Of a stretch of 64,000 nt of DNA, positions 15,898 through 23,679 are shown in pieces (positions within the stretch are counted from its first letter, which is position 1; each line of letters begins with the position of its first letter). The stretch is from Microbacterium jejuense. Lineage in GTDB: Bacteria; Actinomycetota; Actinomycetes; Actinomycetales; Microbacteriaceae. A program made the position numbers and the translations under genes. The notes under the pieces were generated by a model. That model saw only the letters and a list, made by a program, of their open reading frames with translations, made no database searches and was not told the DNA's origin. The DNA lies in assembly GCF_019511665.1 (NCBI RefSeq), contig NZ_JAEUAW010000006.1, forward strand, positions 124,001-188,000, written 5' to 3'.

Positions 15898-17142
15898 ATG
15901 CTTGGCCCCGCCCGCTTCGGCTCGAGTGCAGCCGCGTCCGCGGACGGCCTCGCCGACGGCGACGCCCAGGGTCGTCGATTCCGCCCGCCATCGGCCGTCG
16001 TGCTGCTGGTGCCCGTGGTCGTGTCGCTGGTCATCCAGGTGACGGGCACGATCGGGCTGTCTTGGTGGCAGCACGTGCCGCCGTGGGCGGCGGCCACCAG
16101 CGTGCTGCTGGCGGCGGCATCCGCTCTCGCCCTGCTGGCCGCGCGGCGTCTGCCCGGGCCCACGGTCGCCGTCGTCGCCGCGCTCGCCCTCGTCGATCTG
16201 TTCGTGCCGCCCATCGGCGGGCCGCCCCCGATCGCGCTCGTCTTCGCGATCATCGGGGCGGTCGTCCGCGGCGCGCGGGTCTGGGCGCTCGTCTCGGTGG
16301 CGACCGCGTGGCTCCTGGCCGTCGTCGGTCCCGAGCTCGCCGCCGGCGTCTTCGGCGCCGCGGTGCCGATCGGCCTCACGGACTGGCATCCTGCCCGCAT
16401 CGCCCTGGCCACGGTCGGCCTGGGCGTCTGCTTCGCCATCGGCGAGGGCATGCGCGCGCGGCTGCGTGGCGCCGAGGAGCGCCGCACGCAGCTCGCCGCC
16501 CGGCGCCGCGCCGCCGAGCAGGAGGAGCGCACGCGCATCGCCCGCGAGCTGCACGACGTGCTCGCCCACTCGCTGAGCCAGATCGCCGTGCAGTCCGGCG
16601 TCGGCCTGCACCTCTTCGACCGCGAGCCCGAGCGCGCCCGCGAGGCGCTCGCCAACATCCGCGCGCTCAGCGCGACCGGGCTCGACGAGGTGCGGGGCGT
16701 GCTCGCCTTCCTGCGCGGCGACGAGCTCGCCGCACCCGACACCGCTCCGCTGACCCCGCAGCCGCAGCTCGCCCAGCTGCCGGGGCTCGTCGCAGGCCGA
16801 ACCGGCCTCGGGCTCGCCGTCACGCTCGACGACCGCCTCGCCGGCGAGCTGCCGCCGAGCGCCGTGCAGACGACGGCGTACCGCATCGCGCAGGAGGCAC
16901 TCACGAACGTCGTGCGCCATTCCGCGGCCTCGCATGCCACGGTGACAGTGGAGCGTGAGGCAACCGACCTCGTCGTCACGGTCGCCGACGACGGCGCGGG
17001 AATCCCCGCGTCGGCGCCCGAGCGCGGAGGACTGAGGGGCATGCGCGAGCGCGCGGAGCTCGCCGGCGGGAGTCTGACCGTCGACAGCGGCGCCCGGGGC
17101 ACGTCCGTGGTCGCGCGGCTGCCGTGGACGGGGGCGCCATGA
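15898..17142 (+). CDS. NarL-family sensor histidine kinase
   Basis: The product has 414 residues. About five hydrophobic helices fill residues 35-185. A short coiled coil then leads to the HisKA_3 domain with ERTRIARELHDVLAHSLSQI, where the phosphorylated His is in ELHDV near residue 218. The ATPase domain has the N-box AQEALTNVVRHSAA and the G-box DDGAGI followed by GGLRGMRERAELAGG. There is no large extracellular domain, so the signal is probably sensed in the membrane. The stop overlaps the start of the response regulator (ATGA), so the pair is coupled. Confidence 0.93.
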   Translation: MLGPARFGSSAAASADGLADGDAQGRRFRPPSAVVLLVPVVVSLVIQVTGTIGLSWWQHVPPWAAATSVLLAAASALALLAARRLPGPTVAVVAALALVDLFVPPIGGPPPIALVFAIIGAVVRGARVWALVSVATAWLLAVVGPELAAGVFGAAVPIGLTDWHPARIALATVGLGVCFAIGEGMRARLRGAEERRTQLAARRRAAEQEERTRIARELHDVLAHSLSQIAVQSGVGLHLFDREPERAREALANIRALSATGLDEVRGVLAFLRGDELAAPDTAPLTPQPQLAQLPGLVAGRTGLGLAVTLDDRLAGELPPSAVQTTAYRIAQEALTNVVRHSAASHATVTVEREATDLVVTVADDGAGIPASAPERGGLRGMRERAELAGGSLTVDSGARGTSVVARLPWTGAP

Positions 17143-17792
17143 TCCGCGTCGCGCTGGCCGACGACCACCAGCTGGTGCGCGCGGGCTTCCGCGCCCTGCT
17201 GGACTCCGAGCCCGGCATCGAGGTCGTCGCGGAGGCGTCCGGCGGCCAGGAGCTGCTGCGGGCGCTCCGCGAGACGCCCGTCGACGTGGCCCTCGTGGAC
17301 ATCAGGATGCCGGACGGCGACGGACTGTGGGCCGCCGAGCAGATCGCCGCCGACCCCGCGCTCGCGGGCGTGCGCGTGGTGATCGTCACGACCTTCGAGC
17401 TGGACGAGTACGTCGTGCGGGCGGTGCTGGCGGGCGCCAGCGGGTTCCTCGTGAAGGACACGGAGCCGGCCGAGCTCATCCGCGCCGTGCGCGCGGTCGC
17501 CGACGGCGACGCGCTGCTCTCGCCCGGCGTCACCCGCACGCTCCTCGACCGCGCGGCCGCGGGACTGCGTCAGGCGCCGGACCCGCGACTGCTGCAGACC
17601 CTCACCGAGCGCGAGGTCGACGTCCTGCGCCTGGTTGCCGAGGGTCTCACGAACGACGAGATCGGCGCGCGTCTGTATCTGTCGCCGCTCACCGCCAAGA
17701 CGCACGTCTCGCGCATCATGCAGAAGCTCTCGGCGCGCGACCGCGTCCGCCTCGTGATCATCGCCTACGAATCCGGCCTCGTCGGCTCCTAG
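17139..17792 (+). CDS. NarL/LuxR-family response regulator
   Basis: The product has 217 residues. The receiver domain starts IRVALADDHQLVRAGF; the phospho-acceptor Asp is in VALVDIRMPDGDG near residue 53, and the conserved Lys is in GFLVKDTEP. The C-terminal LuxR helix-turn-helix is LTEREVDVLRLVAEGLTNDE, then YLSPLTAKTHVSRIMQKL. It is the cognate partner of the kinase encoded just upstream. NarL-type regulators bind as dimers to inverted repeats, so the palindromes at 15817-15846 and 17805-17822 are the natural candidates (inference). The start is the ATG at 17139, not the ATG at 17124 within the kinase frame overlap. Confidence 0.93.
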   Translation: MIRVALADDHQLVRAGFRALLDSEPGIEVVAEASGGQELLRALRETPVDVALVDIRMPDGDGLWAAEQIAADPALAGVRVVIVTTFELDEYVVRAVLAGASGFLVKDTEPAELIRAVRAVADGDALLSPGVTRTLLDRAAAGLRQAPDPRLLQTLTEREVDVLRLVAEGLTNDEIGARLYLSPLTAKTHVSRIMQKLSARDRVRLVIIAYESGLVGS

Positions 17793-17804
17793 CGCGAGGC
17801 GCCC

Positions 17805-17822
17805 GTACTCCGCGCGGAGCAG
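17805..17822 (+). promoter_or_regulatory. Second operator copy, GTACTCC-GCGC-GGAGCAG
   Basis: It matches the core of the 15817-15846 palindrome with the same 4-base spacing; the right half is GGAGCAG instead of GGAGTAC. It starts 12 bases after the response regulator stop and lies about 105-120 bases before the SHOCT gene. A TTGACT at 17868-17873 could be the -35 of that gene; no clear -10 is seen. Confidence 0.5.
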
Positions 17823-17926
17823 TCCAGAACACTCCCCCGGCCGGATTCGCGGATGCCGCGGCCCGCCTTGACTGGAGGCATCCGGTCGCCCATCCCGGCG
17901 CGGCCGGCTCCGAGAGAGGAATCCGC

Positions 17927-18217
17927 ATGTCCGCTGCACTCGCCACGGGGATCGTTGCCACCCATGTCGTCGGACCCTGGGGGTTCGGCTGGTGGTTCCT
18001 GATCCCGCTGTTCTGGATCGCCCTCATCGCGATCCTGTTCGCCGTGTTCGGCCGTCGCTGGCGTCGCGCCGCCGCCGCGGCCGGCTACGGACCGTACGGG
18101 CGCACGCCGGCCCGTCAGGCCGAGACGACGCTCGCCGAGCGCTTCGCGAAGGGCGACATCGATGAGACCGAGTACCGCGCACGCCTGGAGGTGCTGCGCG
18201 CGAACGCTCCGCAGTGA
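17927..18217 (+). CDS. Small membrane protein with SHOCT domain
   Basis: The product has 96 residues. One transmembrane helix (about 19-45, WWFLIPLFWIALIAILFAVF) is followed by a basic linker (GRRWRRAAA) and a C-terminal SHOCT motif, LAERFAKGDIDETEYRARLE. The ATG has a strong purine-rich site, GAGAGAGGA, 6 bases upstream, unlike the leaderless neighbours. SHOCT motifs occur at the ends of many short membrane-associated proteins and may mediate oligomerisation. The shared operator suggests that it is a target of the adjacent two-component system, perhaps in an envelope stress response (inference). Confidence 0.8.
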   Translation: MSAALATGIVATHVVGPWGFGWWFLIPLFWIALIAILFAVFGRRWRRAAAAAGYGPYGRTPARQAETTLAERFAKGDIDETEYRARLEVLRANAPQ

Positions 18218-18223
18218 GCGGGC

Positions 18224-18262
18224 CCGGGCGCGATCCCGGCTACGCGCCGCGATCGCGCCCGG
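18224..18262. terminator. Convergent hairpin between SHOCT and PHP genes
   Basis: A perfect 12-bp stem (18224-18235 with 18251-18262) with a 15-base loop. It starts 7 bases after the SHOCT stop, and the loop holds the stop of the opposing PHP gene. Confidence 0.6.
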
Positions 18263-19241
18263 TCCACTCGCGCAGGCGCTCCAGCGGCCAGGTCGTGACG
18301 ATCCGCTCCGCCGGCACGCCCAGCCGCTCCGCACGCTCGGCGCCGTAGTCCAGCAGCGACAGCTGCCCGGGGGCGTGCGCGTCGGAGTCGATCGAGAAGA
18401 GGCATCCGATCTCCAGCGCGAGCGCGATGAGCTCGTCGGGCGGGTCCTGTCGCTCCGGCCGCGAGTTGATCTCGACCGCCACGCCGTGCGCGTGGCAGGC
18501 CTCGAACACGGGCCGCGCCTCGAAGGTCGACGGCGGACGCGTACCGCGAGACCCTTCGACGAGCCGCCCTGTGACATGTCCCAGCACGTCGACGTGGGGA
18601 TCGGATGCCGCGGCCACCAGCCGGCGCGTCATCGGGCCCCGGTCCATCCGCAGCTTCGAATGCGCAGAGGCGACCACGACGTCCAGCTCGTCGAGCAGCT
18701 CGGGCTTCTGGTCGAGCGCCCCGTCGTCGAGGATGTCGACCTCGATGCCCGAGAGCAGGGTGAACCCGTCGCCGCTCATGCCCGCGACCACCTCCAGCTG
18801 TGCGCGCAGCCGCTCGGGCGACAGCCCGTTGGCCACCCGCAGCCGGGGCGAGTGATCCGTGAGCGCCAGATACTCGTGGCCCAGTGCCCGTGCCGCCTCG
18901 ACCATCAGATCGATCGACGTGAGCCCGTCGGACCACTCGCTGTGGGCGTGCAGGTCGCCGCGCAGCTTCGGGCGCAGCTCCGAGGCCCGCTGCACTCCGG
19001 CACGCTCGCGCAGGTCGGCGAGGTAGCCCGGCACCTCCCCCGACAGCGCCTGCTGGATCACCGCGAGCGTGGAGTCGCCGACACCCTTGCGGCGGCGCAG
19101 GGACGCGGCATCCCGCAGTTCCGCGTCGCTCAGCCCTTCGATGGCGTCGGCGGCCGCGCGGAACGCCTTCGACTTGTACCGCGACGACCGCTCACGCTCG
19201 AGGAGCGTCGCGATCTCGGTCAGGGCGTCGTGCGGGTTCAC
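18240..19241 (-). CDS. PHP-domain protein with helix-hairpin-helix N-terminus (PolX C-terminal-like)
   Basis: The product has 333 residues. Residues 1-85 resemble the first part of PolX/DNA polymerase beta-type proteins (YKSKAFRAAADAIEGLSDAEL, then RRKGVGDSTLAVIQQ). From about residue 95 the PHP domain follows with metal ligands in RGDLHAHSEWSDG, ALTDHSPRL, LSGIEVDIL, VVASAHSKL and SIDSDAHAPGQL. The order matches a PolX that has lost its polymerase palm, leaving a metal-dependent phosphoesterase with a possible DNA-binding domain. The exact substrate is unknown. Confidence 0.85.
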   Translation of the reverse strand: MNPHDALTEIATLLERERSSRYKSKAFRAAADAIEGLSDAELRDAASLRRRKGVGDSTLAVIQQALSGEVPGYLADLRERAGVQRASELRPKLRGDLHAHSEWSDGLTSIDLMVEAARALGHEYLALTDHSPRLRVANGLSPERLRAQLEVVAGMSGDGFTLLSGIEVDILDDGALDQKPELLDELDVVVASAHSKLRMDRGPMTRRLVAAASDPHVDVLGHVTGRLVEGSRGTRPPSTFEARPVFEACHAHGVAVEINSRPERQDPPDELIALALEIGCLFSIDSDAHAPGQLSLLDYGAERAERLGVPAERIVTTWPLERLREWTGRDRGA

Positions 19242-19253
19242 CGGCAGCCGGGG

Positions 19254-19757
19254 TCAGGGCACCACGGTGGCGCGCCTGACCACGACGGGCGCGACGGCGA
19301 GACGATGCAGGGCCCAGCCGAACAGGATCGAGAGGATGCCCACGCCGATCGCGAAGGCGGCCACGCCGAACGAGACCACGGACGTGAACAGCGAGGCGCG
19401 CAGGAACGACGCGTCCATGACGGTCGCACGCACCGGGTCGTCCATCGGCAACTCGGCGTACGTCTGGCCGTCCGCCATCTCCAGCGCATGCTGCTGGATG
19501 ACCTCGGCCTGCACGTAAGCGGTGAACGGCCCCGCGACCTGGGCTCCCTGGAACGCCATCGCGTCGTCGGACACGGTGATGTTCTCCTCCCGCAGCTGGG
19601 TCGACACGGCGATCCATGCCACGACACCGACGACGATGAGCAGGATGCCGGCGATGATGCCCAGCACACCCACGGCCTTGACGCCGCCGAGCTTGCGGGC
19701 CGGTGGCTCGACGGAGCCGTCGACGGGTCCGGACGTGGTGGCGGTGTCATCGGTCAT
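19254..19757 (-). CDS. Two-span membrane protein of a family often mislabelled LigA
   Basis: The product has 167 residues from the ATG at 19757, chosen for its GGAGG site; an upstream in-frame start extends it with low-complexity sequence only. A hydrophobic helix (about 25-48, GVLGIIAGILLIVVGVVAWI) is followed by an external loop with VSDDAMAFQGAQVAGPFTAY and DASFLRASLFTSVVSFGVAA leading into a second helix. From memory, similar actinobacterial proteins carry the label aromatic ring-opening dioxygenase LigA, but nothing here resembles a dioxygenase. Function unknown. Confidence 0.75.
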   Translation of the reverse strand: MTDDTATTSGPVDGSVEPPARKLGGVKAVGVLGIIAGILLIVVGVVAWIAVSTQLREENITVSDDAMAFQGAQVAGPFTAYVQAEVIQQHALEMADGQTYAELPMDDPVRATVMDASFLRASLFTSVVSFGVAAFAIGVGILSILFGWALHRLAVAPVVVRRATVVP

Positions 19758-19844
19758 GGCGTCCTCCAGACGTAACGTGGGCCTTGCGCTCACGCTAGCG
19801 GGCGGCGCCGACGCCCCGGAAGACCCCGCGCCGTGCAAAACCCG

Positions 19845-20906
19845 TCAGGACGCGAGCGAGCGCGTGACCCCGACCCACCGGTCGAGCGTCGCCTCGGCCG
19901 CACCGCTGTCGATCGCCGCGGCTGCGTCGTCGCGCGCCTCGGCGAGACGCTCGAGGATCGGTCGCTGCACCTGCGTCGCATCGCGGAACAGCCGATAGGC
20001 CACGATGCCGGCGGCCGCGTTCAGCAGCACGATGTCGCGGACCGGCCCCGACTCGCCGCCCAGCACGCGGCGGACGACGCCGGCATTGTGGGCGGGATCG
20101 CCGCCGAGCAGGTCCTCGATGTCGGCGAGCGGGATGCCCAGGTCGCGCGGGTCGAGATCGTGCTCGTGGATGTCGCCGCGGCTGACCTCCCACAGCCGGC
20201 TGTGGCCGGTCGTCGTCAGCTCGTCGAGCCCGTCGTCGCCGCGGAACACGAGCGCTGTCGCGCCGCGCGTGCGGAAGACACCCGTGATGAGGGGCACGCG
20301 GTCCAGGTGCGCGACGCCGACGGCGTTCGCCTCGGCGCGCGCCGGATTGCACAGCGGGCCGAGAAAGTTGAAGACGGTGGGCACGCCCAGCTCGCTGCGC
20401 GTGGGTCCCGCGTGCCTGAAGCCCGGGTGGAACGCCGCGGCGAAGGCGAAGGTGATGCCCGCCTGCGACAGCGTCTCGGCGACGGCCTCCGGCGACAGCG
20501 TCAGGTCGACGCCGAGCGCGGCCAGCACGTCCGAGGCGCCCGACGACGAACTCGCCGCCTTGTTGCCGTGCTTCACGACGGGAACCCCGGATGCCGCGGC
20601 CACGAGCGCCGACATCGTCGAGACGTTCACGGTGCCGAAGCGGTCGCCTCCCGTGCCGACGATGTCGAGCACGGCGGCATCCACCGGAAGGGGAAGAGCG
20701 GCCTCCAGGATCGCATCGCGGAAGCCGACGATCTCGTCGACCGTCTCGCCCTTCGCGCGCAGCGCGATCAGGAAGCCGGCCAGCTGCGACGGCGTGGCGG
20801 CTCCCGACATGATCTGCCGCATCCCCCACGTCGACTCCGAGACGCTGAGGTCGCGTCCCTCGAGCAGCGTGGTGAGGATTCCCGGCCAGGTGTACAGCTC
20901 CGCCAT
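19845..20906 (-). CDS. trpD: Anthranilate phosphoribosyltransferase
   Basis: The product has 353 residues. It transfers phosphoribose from PRPP to anthranilate, step two of tryptophan synthesis. Signature parts are VLDIVGTGGDRFGTVNVST (PRPP loop), VVKHGNKAASSSSGASDVL, FAAAFHPGFRHAGPTRSELG and TVFNFLGPLCNPA. It stands alone; no other trp gene is in the window. It opposes the ctaE gene, and the 196 bases between them hold both promoters. TAGGCT lies 8 bases before the ATG. Confidence 0.97.
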   Translation of the reverse strand: MAELYTWPGILTTLLEGRDLSVSESTWGMRQIMSGAATPSQLAGFLIALRAKGETVDEIVGFRDAILEAALPLPVDAAVLDIVGTGGDRFGTVNVSTMSALVAAASGVPVVKHGNKAASSSSGASDVLAALGVDLTLSPEAVAETLSQAGITFAFAAAFHPGFRHAGPTRSELGVPTVFNFLGPLCNPARAEANAVGVAHLDRVPLITGVFRTRGATALVFRGDDGLDELTTTGHSRLWEVSRGDIHEHDLDPRDLGIPLADIEDLLGGDPAHNAGVVRRVLGGESGPVRDIVLLNAAAGIVAYRLFRDATQVQRPILERLAEARDDAAAAIDSGAAEATLDRWVGVTRSLAS

Positions 20907-20914
20907 AACTCAGA

Positions 20915-20920
20915 AGCCTA
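20915..20920 (-). promoter_or_regulatory. -10 box TAGGCT before trpD
   Basis: TANNNT match 8 bases before the trpD ATG, giving at most a very short leader. Confidence 0.5.
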
Positions 20921-21018
20921 GCGGCGCGCGGGAATCGGAACGGATTCGTGACACGGGGTCGCACCGTGTGCGATTCTGCGTCTTCACCACGTGTTCACGG
21001 CAGAGTCGCAGTGATCTT

Positions 21019-21032
21019 TTAGGTCGCCCTAA
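21019..21032 (+). promoter_or_regulatory. Inverted repeat TTAGG-N4-CCTAA upstream of ctaE
   Basis: Perfect 5-bp arms lie about 70 bases before the ctaE start in the divergent trpD/ctaE region. The arms resemble the ends of DtxR/IdeR iron boxes, but the spacing of 4 is too short for that consensus. Candidate operator only. Confidence 0.3.
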
Positions 21033-21089
21033 GTTCGCGTCAGGGCAATTCGATGCCCTCCGATGCGAAAATCGGCGCCCCGAATCGGC

Positions 21090-21095
21090 CATAAT
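21090..21095 (+). promoter_or_regulatory. -10 box CATAAT, leaderless start of ctaE
   Basis: CATAAT ends 7 bases before GTG 21103. Because an ATG at 21094 overlaps this box, the GTG is the better start. Confidence 0.6.
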
Positions 21096-21102
21096 GGGGA
21101 GC

Positions 21103-21735
21103 GTGACGACCTCCACAGCGACCTACTCCCAGGCCATGCGGTCCGTCAAGCGGCCGGATCCGGTCGCTGTCGGCACCATCGTGTGGCTCGGCAGCGAGGT
21201 GATGTTCTTCGCGGGCCTCTTCGCGATCTACTTCACCTTGCGCAGCACCTCCCCCGAACTGTGGGCCGAGAGCACCGAGAAGCTCAACGTCCCGTACGCG
21301 ACCGTCAACACGATCATCCTCGTGCTCTCGTCGGTCACGTGCCAGATGGGCGTGTTCGCGGCCGAGCGGTTCCAGCCCTACTCCACCAAGAAGCGCGGCT
21401 GGCTCGGCTGGGGAATGGTCGAGTGGTTCTGGCTGACGTTCGCCCTCGGCGCGCTGTTCGTCTCGGGCCAGGTGTGGGAGTACGCCCAGCTCGTCACCGA
21501 GGGCCTCCCGATCTACGCGAACGCCTACGCATCGGCGTTCTACCTCACCACCGGCTTCCACGCCCTCCACGTCACCGGCGGCCTCATCGCCTTCCTCCTG
21601 GTGATCGGACGCGCGTACGCCGTCAAGAACTTCGGGCGCAAAGAGATGACGTCGTCCATCGTCGTGTCGTACTACTGGCACTTCGTCGACGTCGTCTGGA
21701 TCGCCCTGTTCCTCGTCATCTACTTCCTCAAGTGA
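21103..21735 (+). CDS. ctaE: Cytochrome c oxidase subunit III
   Basis: The product has 210 residues and five hydrophobic helices, the short actinobacterial form. Parts such as GTIVWLGSEVMFFAGLFAIY, AFYLTTGFHALHVTGG and SSIVVSYYWHFVDVVWIALF are diagnostic of subunit III of heme-copper oxidases. It supports the stability of the aa3 oxidase whose subunits I, II and IV are encoded at 26994-30055. It heads the ctaE-qcrC-qcrA-qcrB operon, the usual actinobacterial order, reflecting the bc1-aa3 supercomplex. Start by leaderless promoter. Confidence 0.96.
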   Translation: MTTSTATYSQAMRSVKRPDPVAVGTIVWLGSEVMFFAGLFAIYFTLRSTSPELWAESTEKLNVPYATVNTIILVLSSVTCQMGVFAAERFQPYSTKKRGWLGWGMVEWFWLTFALGALFVSGQVWEYAQLVTEGLPIYANAYASAFYLTTGFHALHVTGGLIAFLLVIGRAYAVKNFGRKEMTSSIVVSYYWHFVDVVWIALFLVIYFLK

Positions 21736-21755
21736 GAGCGGAGCTGAAACCCGAC

Positions 21756-22559
21756 ATGGCACGAGAGACCACGCGCCGCTCGAAAGGCCGCCGCAGCCCC
21801 TGGGCCGCAGCCGCACTGATCGGCATCGGCCTGCTCATCACCGGCGGCGTCTACGCCGGCGCGTCCGCTGCGATGGCGGCGACCACGCCCGAGACGACCA
21901 CCAACTCGGCACTCACCGCGGAGGACGGCAAGAAGCTCTTCCAGGCCAACTGCGCCACGTGCCACGGCCTGGACGTCCAGGGCACCGAGGACGGTCCGTC
22001 GCTCTACGGAGTCGGCGAGCTCGCCGTGCACTTCCAGATGAGCACGGGGCGCATGCCTCTGCAGATGCAGGGCCCGCAGGCTCCGCAGAAGCCCGTCCAG
22101 TTCACCGACGAGCAGATCACCGCCATCGGCGAGTACATCCAGTCGATCGCTCCCGGTCCGACCTTCCCCGACGAGGAAGTGCTGGACGGCGAGGGCAGCG
22201 CGGCCGAGGGCGGCGAGCTCTTCCGCATCAACTGCGCGATGTGCCACAACGTCGCCGGCGCCGGTGGTGCGCTCACCGAGGGCAAGTACGCGCCCAACCT
22301 CCACACCACCACGCCGCTGAACATGTACGCGGCGATGGTGACCGGTCCCCAGAACATGCCCGTGTTCAACGACATGACGCTGACGACCGAAGAGAAGCGC
22401 GACATCATCACCTACCTGCTCTACCTGCAGGACAACGAGTCGGCGGGCGGATTCTCGCTCGGCTCGCTCGGCCCCGTCTCGGAGGGCCTCTTCATCTGGA
22501 TCTTCGGGATCGGCTCGCTGATCGCCATCACCGTGTGGATCACGGCGAAGTCCAACTGA
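21756..22559 (+). CDS. qcrC: Diheme cytochrome c subunit of the bc1 complex
   Basis: The product has 267 residues. An N-terminal hydrophobic segment (about 14-40) anchors or exports it. Two c-type heme motifs, CATCH (about residue 67) and CAMCH (about residue 163), lie in two repeated cytochrome c domains, and a C-terminal helix (FIWIFGIGSLIAITVWI) anchors it in the membrane. The diheme form replaces soluble cytochrome c in actinobacteria and passes electrons directly to the CuA site of the aa3 oxidase. It begins 21 bases after ctaE. Confidence 0.96.
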   Translation: MARETTRRSKGRRSPWAAAALIGIGLLITGGVYAGASAAMAATTPETTTNSALTAEDGKKLFQANCATCHGLDVQGTEDGPSLYGVGELAVHFQMSTGRMPLQMQGPQAPQKPVQFTDEQITAIGEYIQSIAPGPTFPDEEVLDGEGSAAEGGELFRINCAMCHNVAGAGGALTEGKYAPNLHTTTPLNMYAAMVTGPQNMPVFNDMTLTTEEKRDIITYLLYLQDNESAGGFSLGSLGPVSEGLFIWIFGIGSLIAITVWITAKSN

Positions 22560-22599
22560 TCGACGTTTCATAAAGACGCATTACCGACTGAGGAGCAGC

Positions 22600-23679
22600 A
22601 TGGCCCACGAGGACGACCCGCTCGAGCACGAGAGGGCTTCCTGGAAGCCCTCCCCCGGGCTCGCCGTAGCGGTCAGCGACCCGGTGAGCAACCCCGGTCT
22701 CCCGCCGCACCGCGCGCGGGTCACCGACAAGGACCCGGCCGCCATGCAGCGGGCCGTCCGCACGGTCTACACCCTGTTCTATCTCTCGATCGCGGGCAGC
22801 ATCTGGGCGGTCGCCGCCTACATGCTCTTCCCGATCGAGAGCGGCCGGATCGTCGACATCCGCAACAACAACCTCTTCATCGGCCTCGGCATCGCCCTCG
22901 CGCTGCTGGCCATCGGCATCGGCGCGATCCACTGGTCGAAGGCCGTCATGTCCGACAAGGAGTTCGTCGAGCCCCGGCACGCGACCCGCGGCCGCGACAC
23001 GACGCGCGAGGCTGCGATCAAGGCCTTCGCCGACGCCAACGAGGAGTCCGGCTTCGGACGCCGCGTGATGATCCGCAACTCGCTGATCGCCGCCCTCGTC
23101 GCCTCGGTGGTGCCGGGTGTCGTGCTGTTCCGCGGGCTCGCGCCGTTCAACTCCCCCGAGCACCCGCACGGCGGCGACCCGGTGTACCTCCTCGAGCACA
23201 CCATGTGGAAGAAGGGCATGCGCCTCGCGCACGACCCGTCTGGCGAGCCGATCCGCGCCGCGGACCTCACGCTCGGCTCGGCCGTGCACGTGATCCCGGA
23301 GGAACTGGCCAAGATCTCGCACAGCGACGGCTACCTCGAGCAGAAGGCGAAGGCCATCGTCCTGCTCGTCCGCCTGCTGCCCGAACAGCTCGTCGAGAGC
23401 GAAGAGCGCAAGGAGTGGTCGTACAACGGCATCGTGGCGTACTCCAAGGTGTGCACGCACGTCGGCTGCCCCGTCGCCCTGTACGAGCAGCAGACCCACC
23501 ATCTGCTGTGCCCCTGCCACCAGTCGCAGTTCGACGTGACCGACCACGCGAAGGTCATCTTCGGCCCGGCCGCCCGTCCGCTGCCGCAGCTGCCGATCAC
23601 CGTCGACGACGAGGGCTACCTGGTCGCACGCAGCGACTTCACCGAACCCGTCGGCCCGAGCTTCTGGGAGCGTCATTGA
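22600..23679 (+). CDS. qcrA: Rieske iron-sulfur subunit of the bc1 complex
   Basis: The product has 359 residues. Three hydrophobic helices (about 55-77, 88-108 and 148-168) precede the Rieske domain, the actinobacterial three-span form. The 2Fe-2S ligands are in CTHVGC and CPCHQSQF near residues 285-310. It takes electrons from menaquinol. A GAGGAGC ribosome site precedes the ATG. The stop overlaps the start of qcrB as TTGA. Confidence 0.96.
   Translation: MAHEDDPLEHERASWKPSPGLAVAVSDPVSNPGLPPHRARVTDKDPAAMQRAVRTVYTLFYLSIAGSIWAVAAYMLFPIESGRIVDIRNNNLFIGLGIALALLAIGIGAIHWSKAVMSDKEFVEPRHATRGRDTTREAAIKAFADANEESGFGRRVMIRNSLIAALVASVVPGVVLFRGLAPFNSPEHPHGGDPVYLLEHTMWKKGMRLAHDPSGEPIRAADLTLGSAVHVIPEELAKISHSDGYLEQKAKAIVLLVRLLPEQLVESEERKEWSYNGIVAYSKVCTHVGCPVALYEQQTHHLLCPCHQSQFDVTDHAKVIFGPAARPLPQLPITVDDEGYLVARSDFTEPVGPSFWERH

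Noticed and set aside
15099..17939. A 946-codon open frame on the minus strand
   Set aside because: Antisense to the exonuclease and two-component genes; the Ser/Arg/Ala-rich translation shows no domain.
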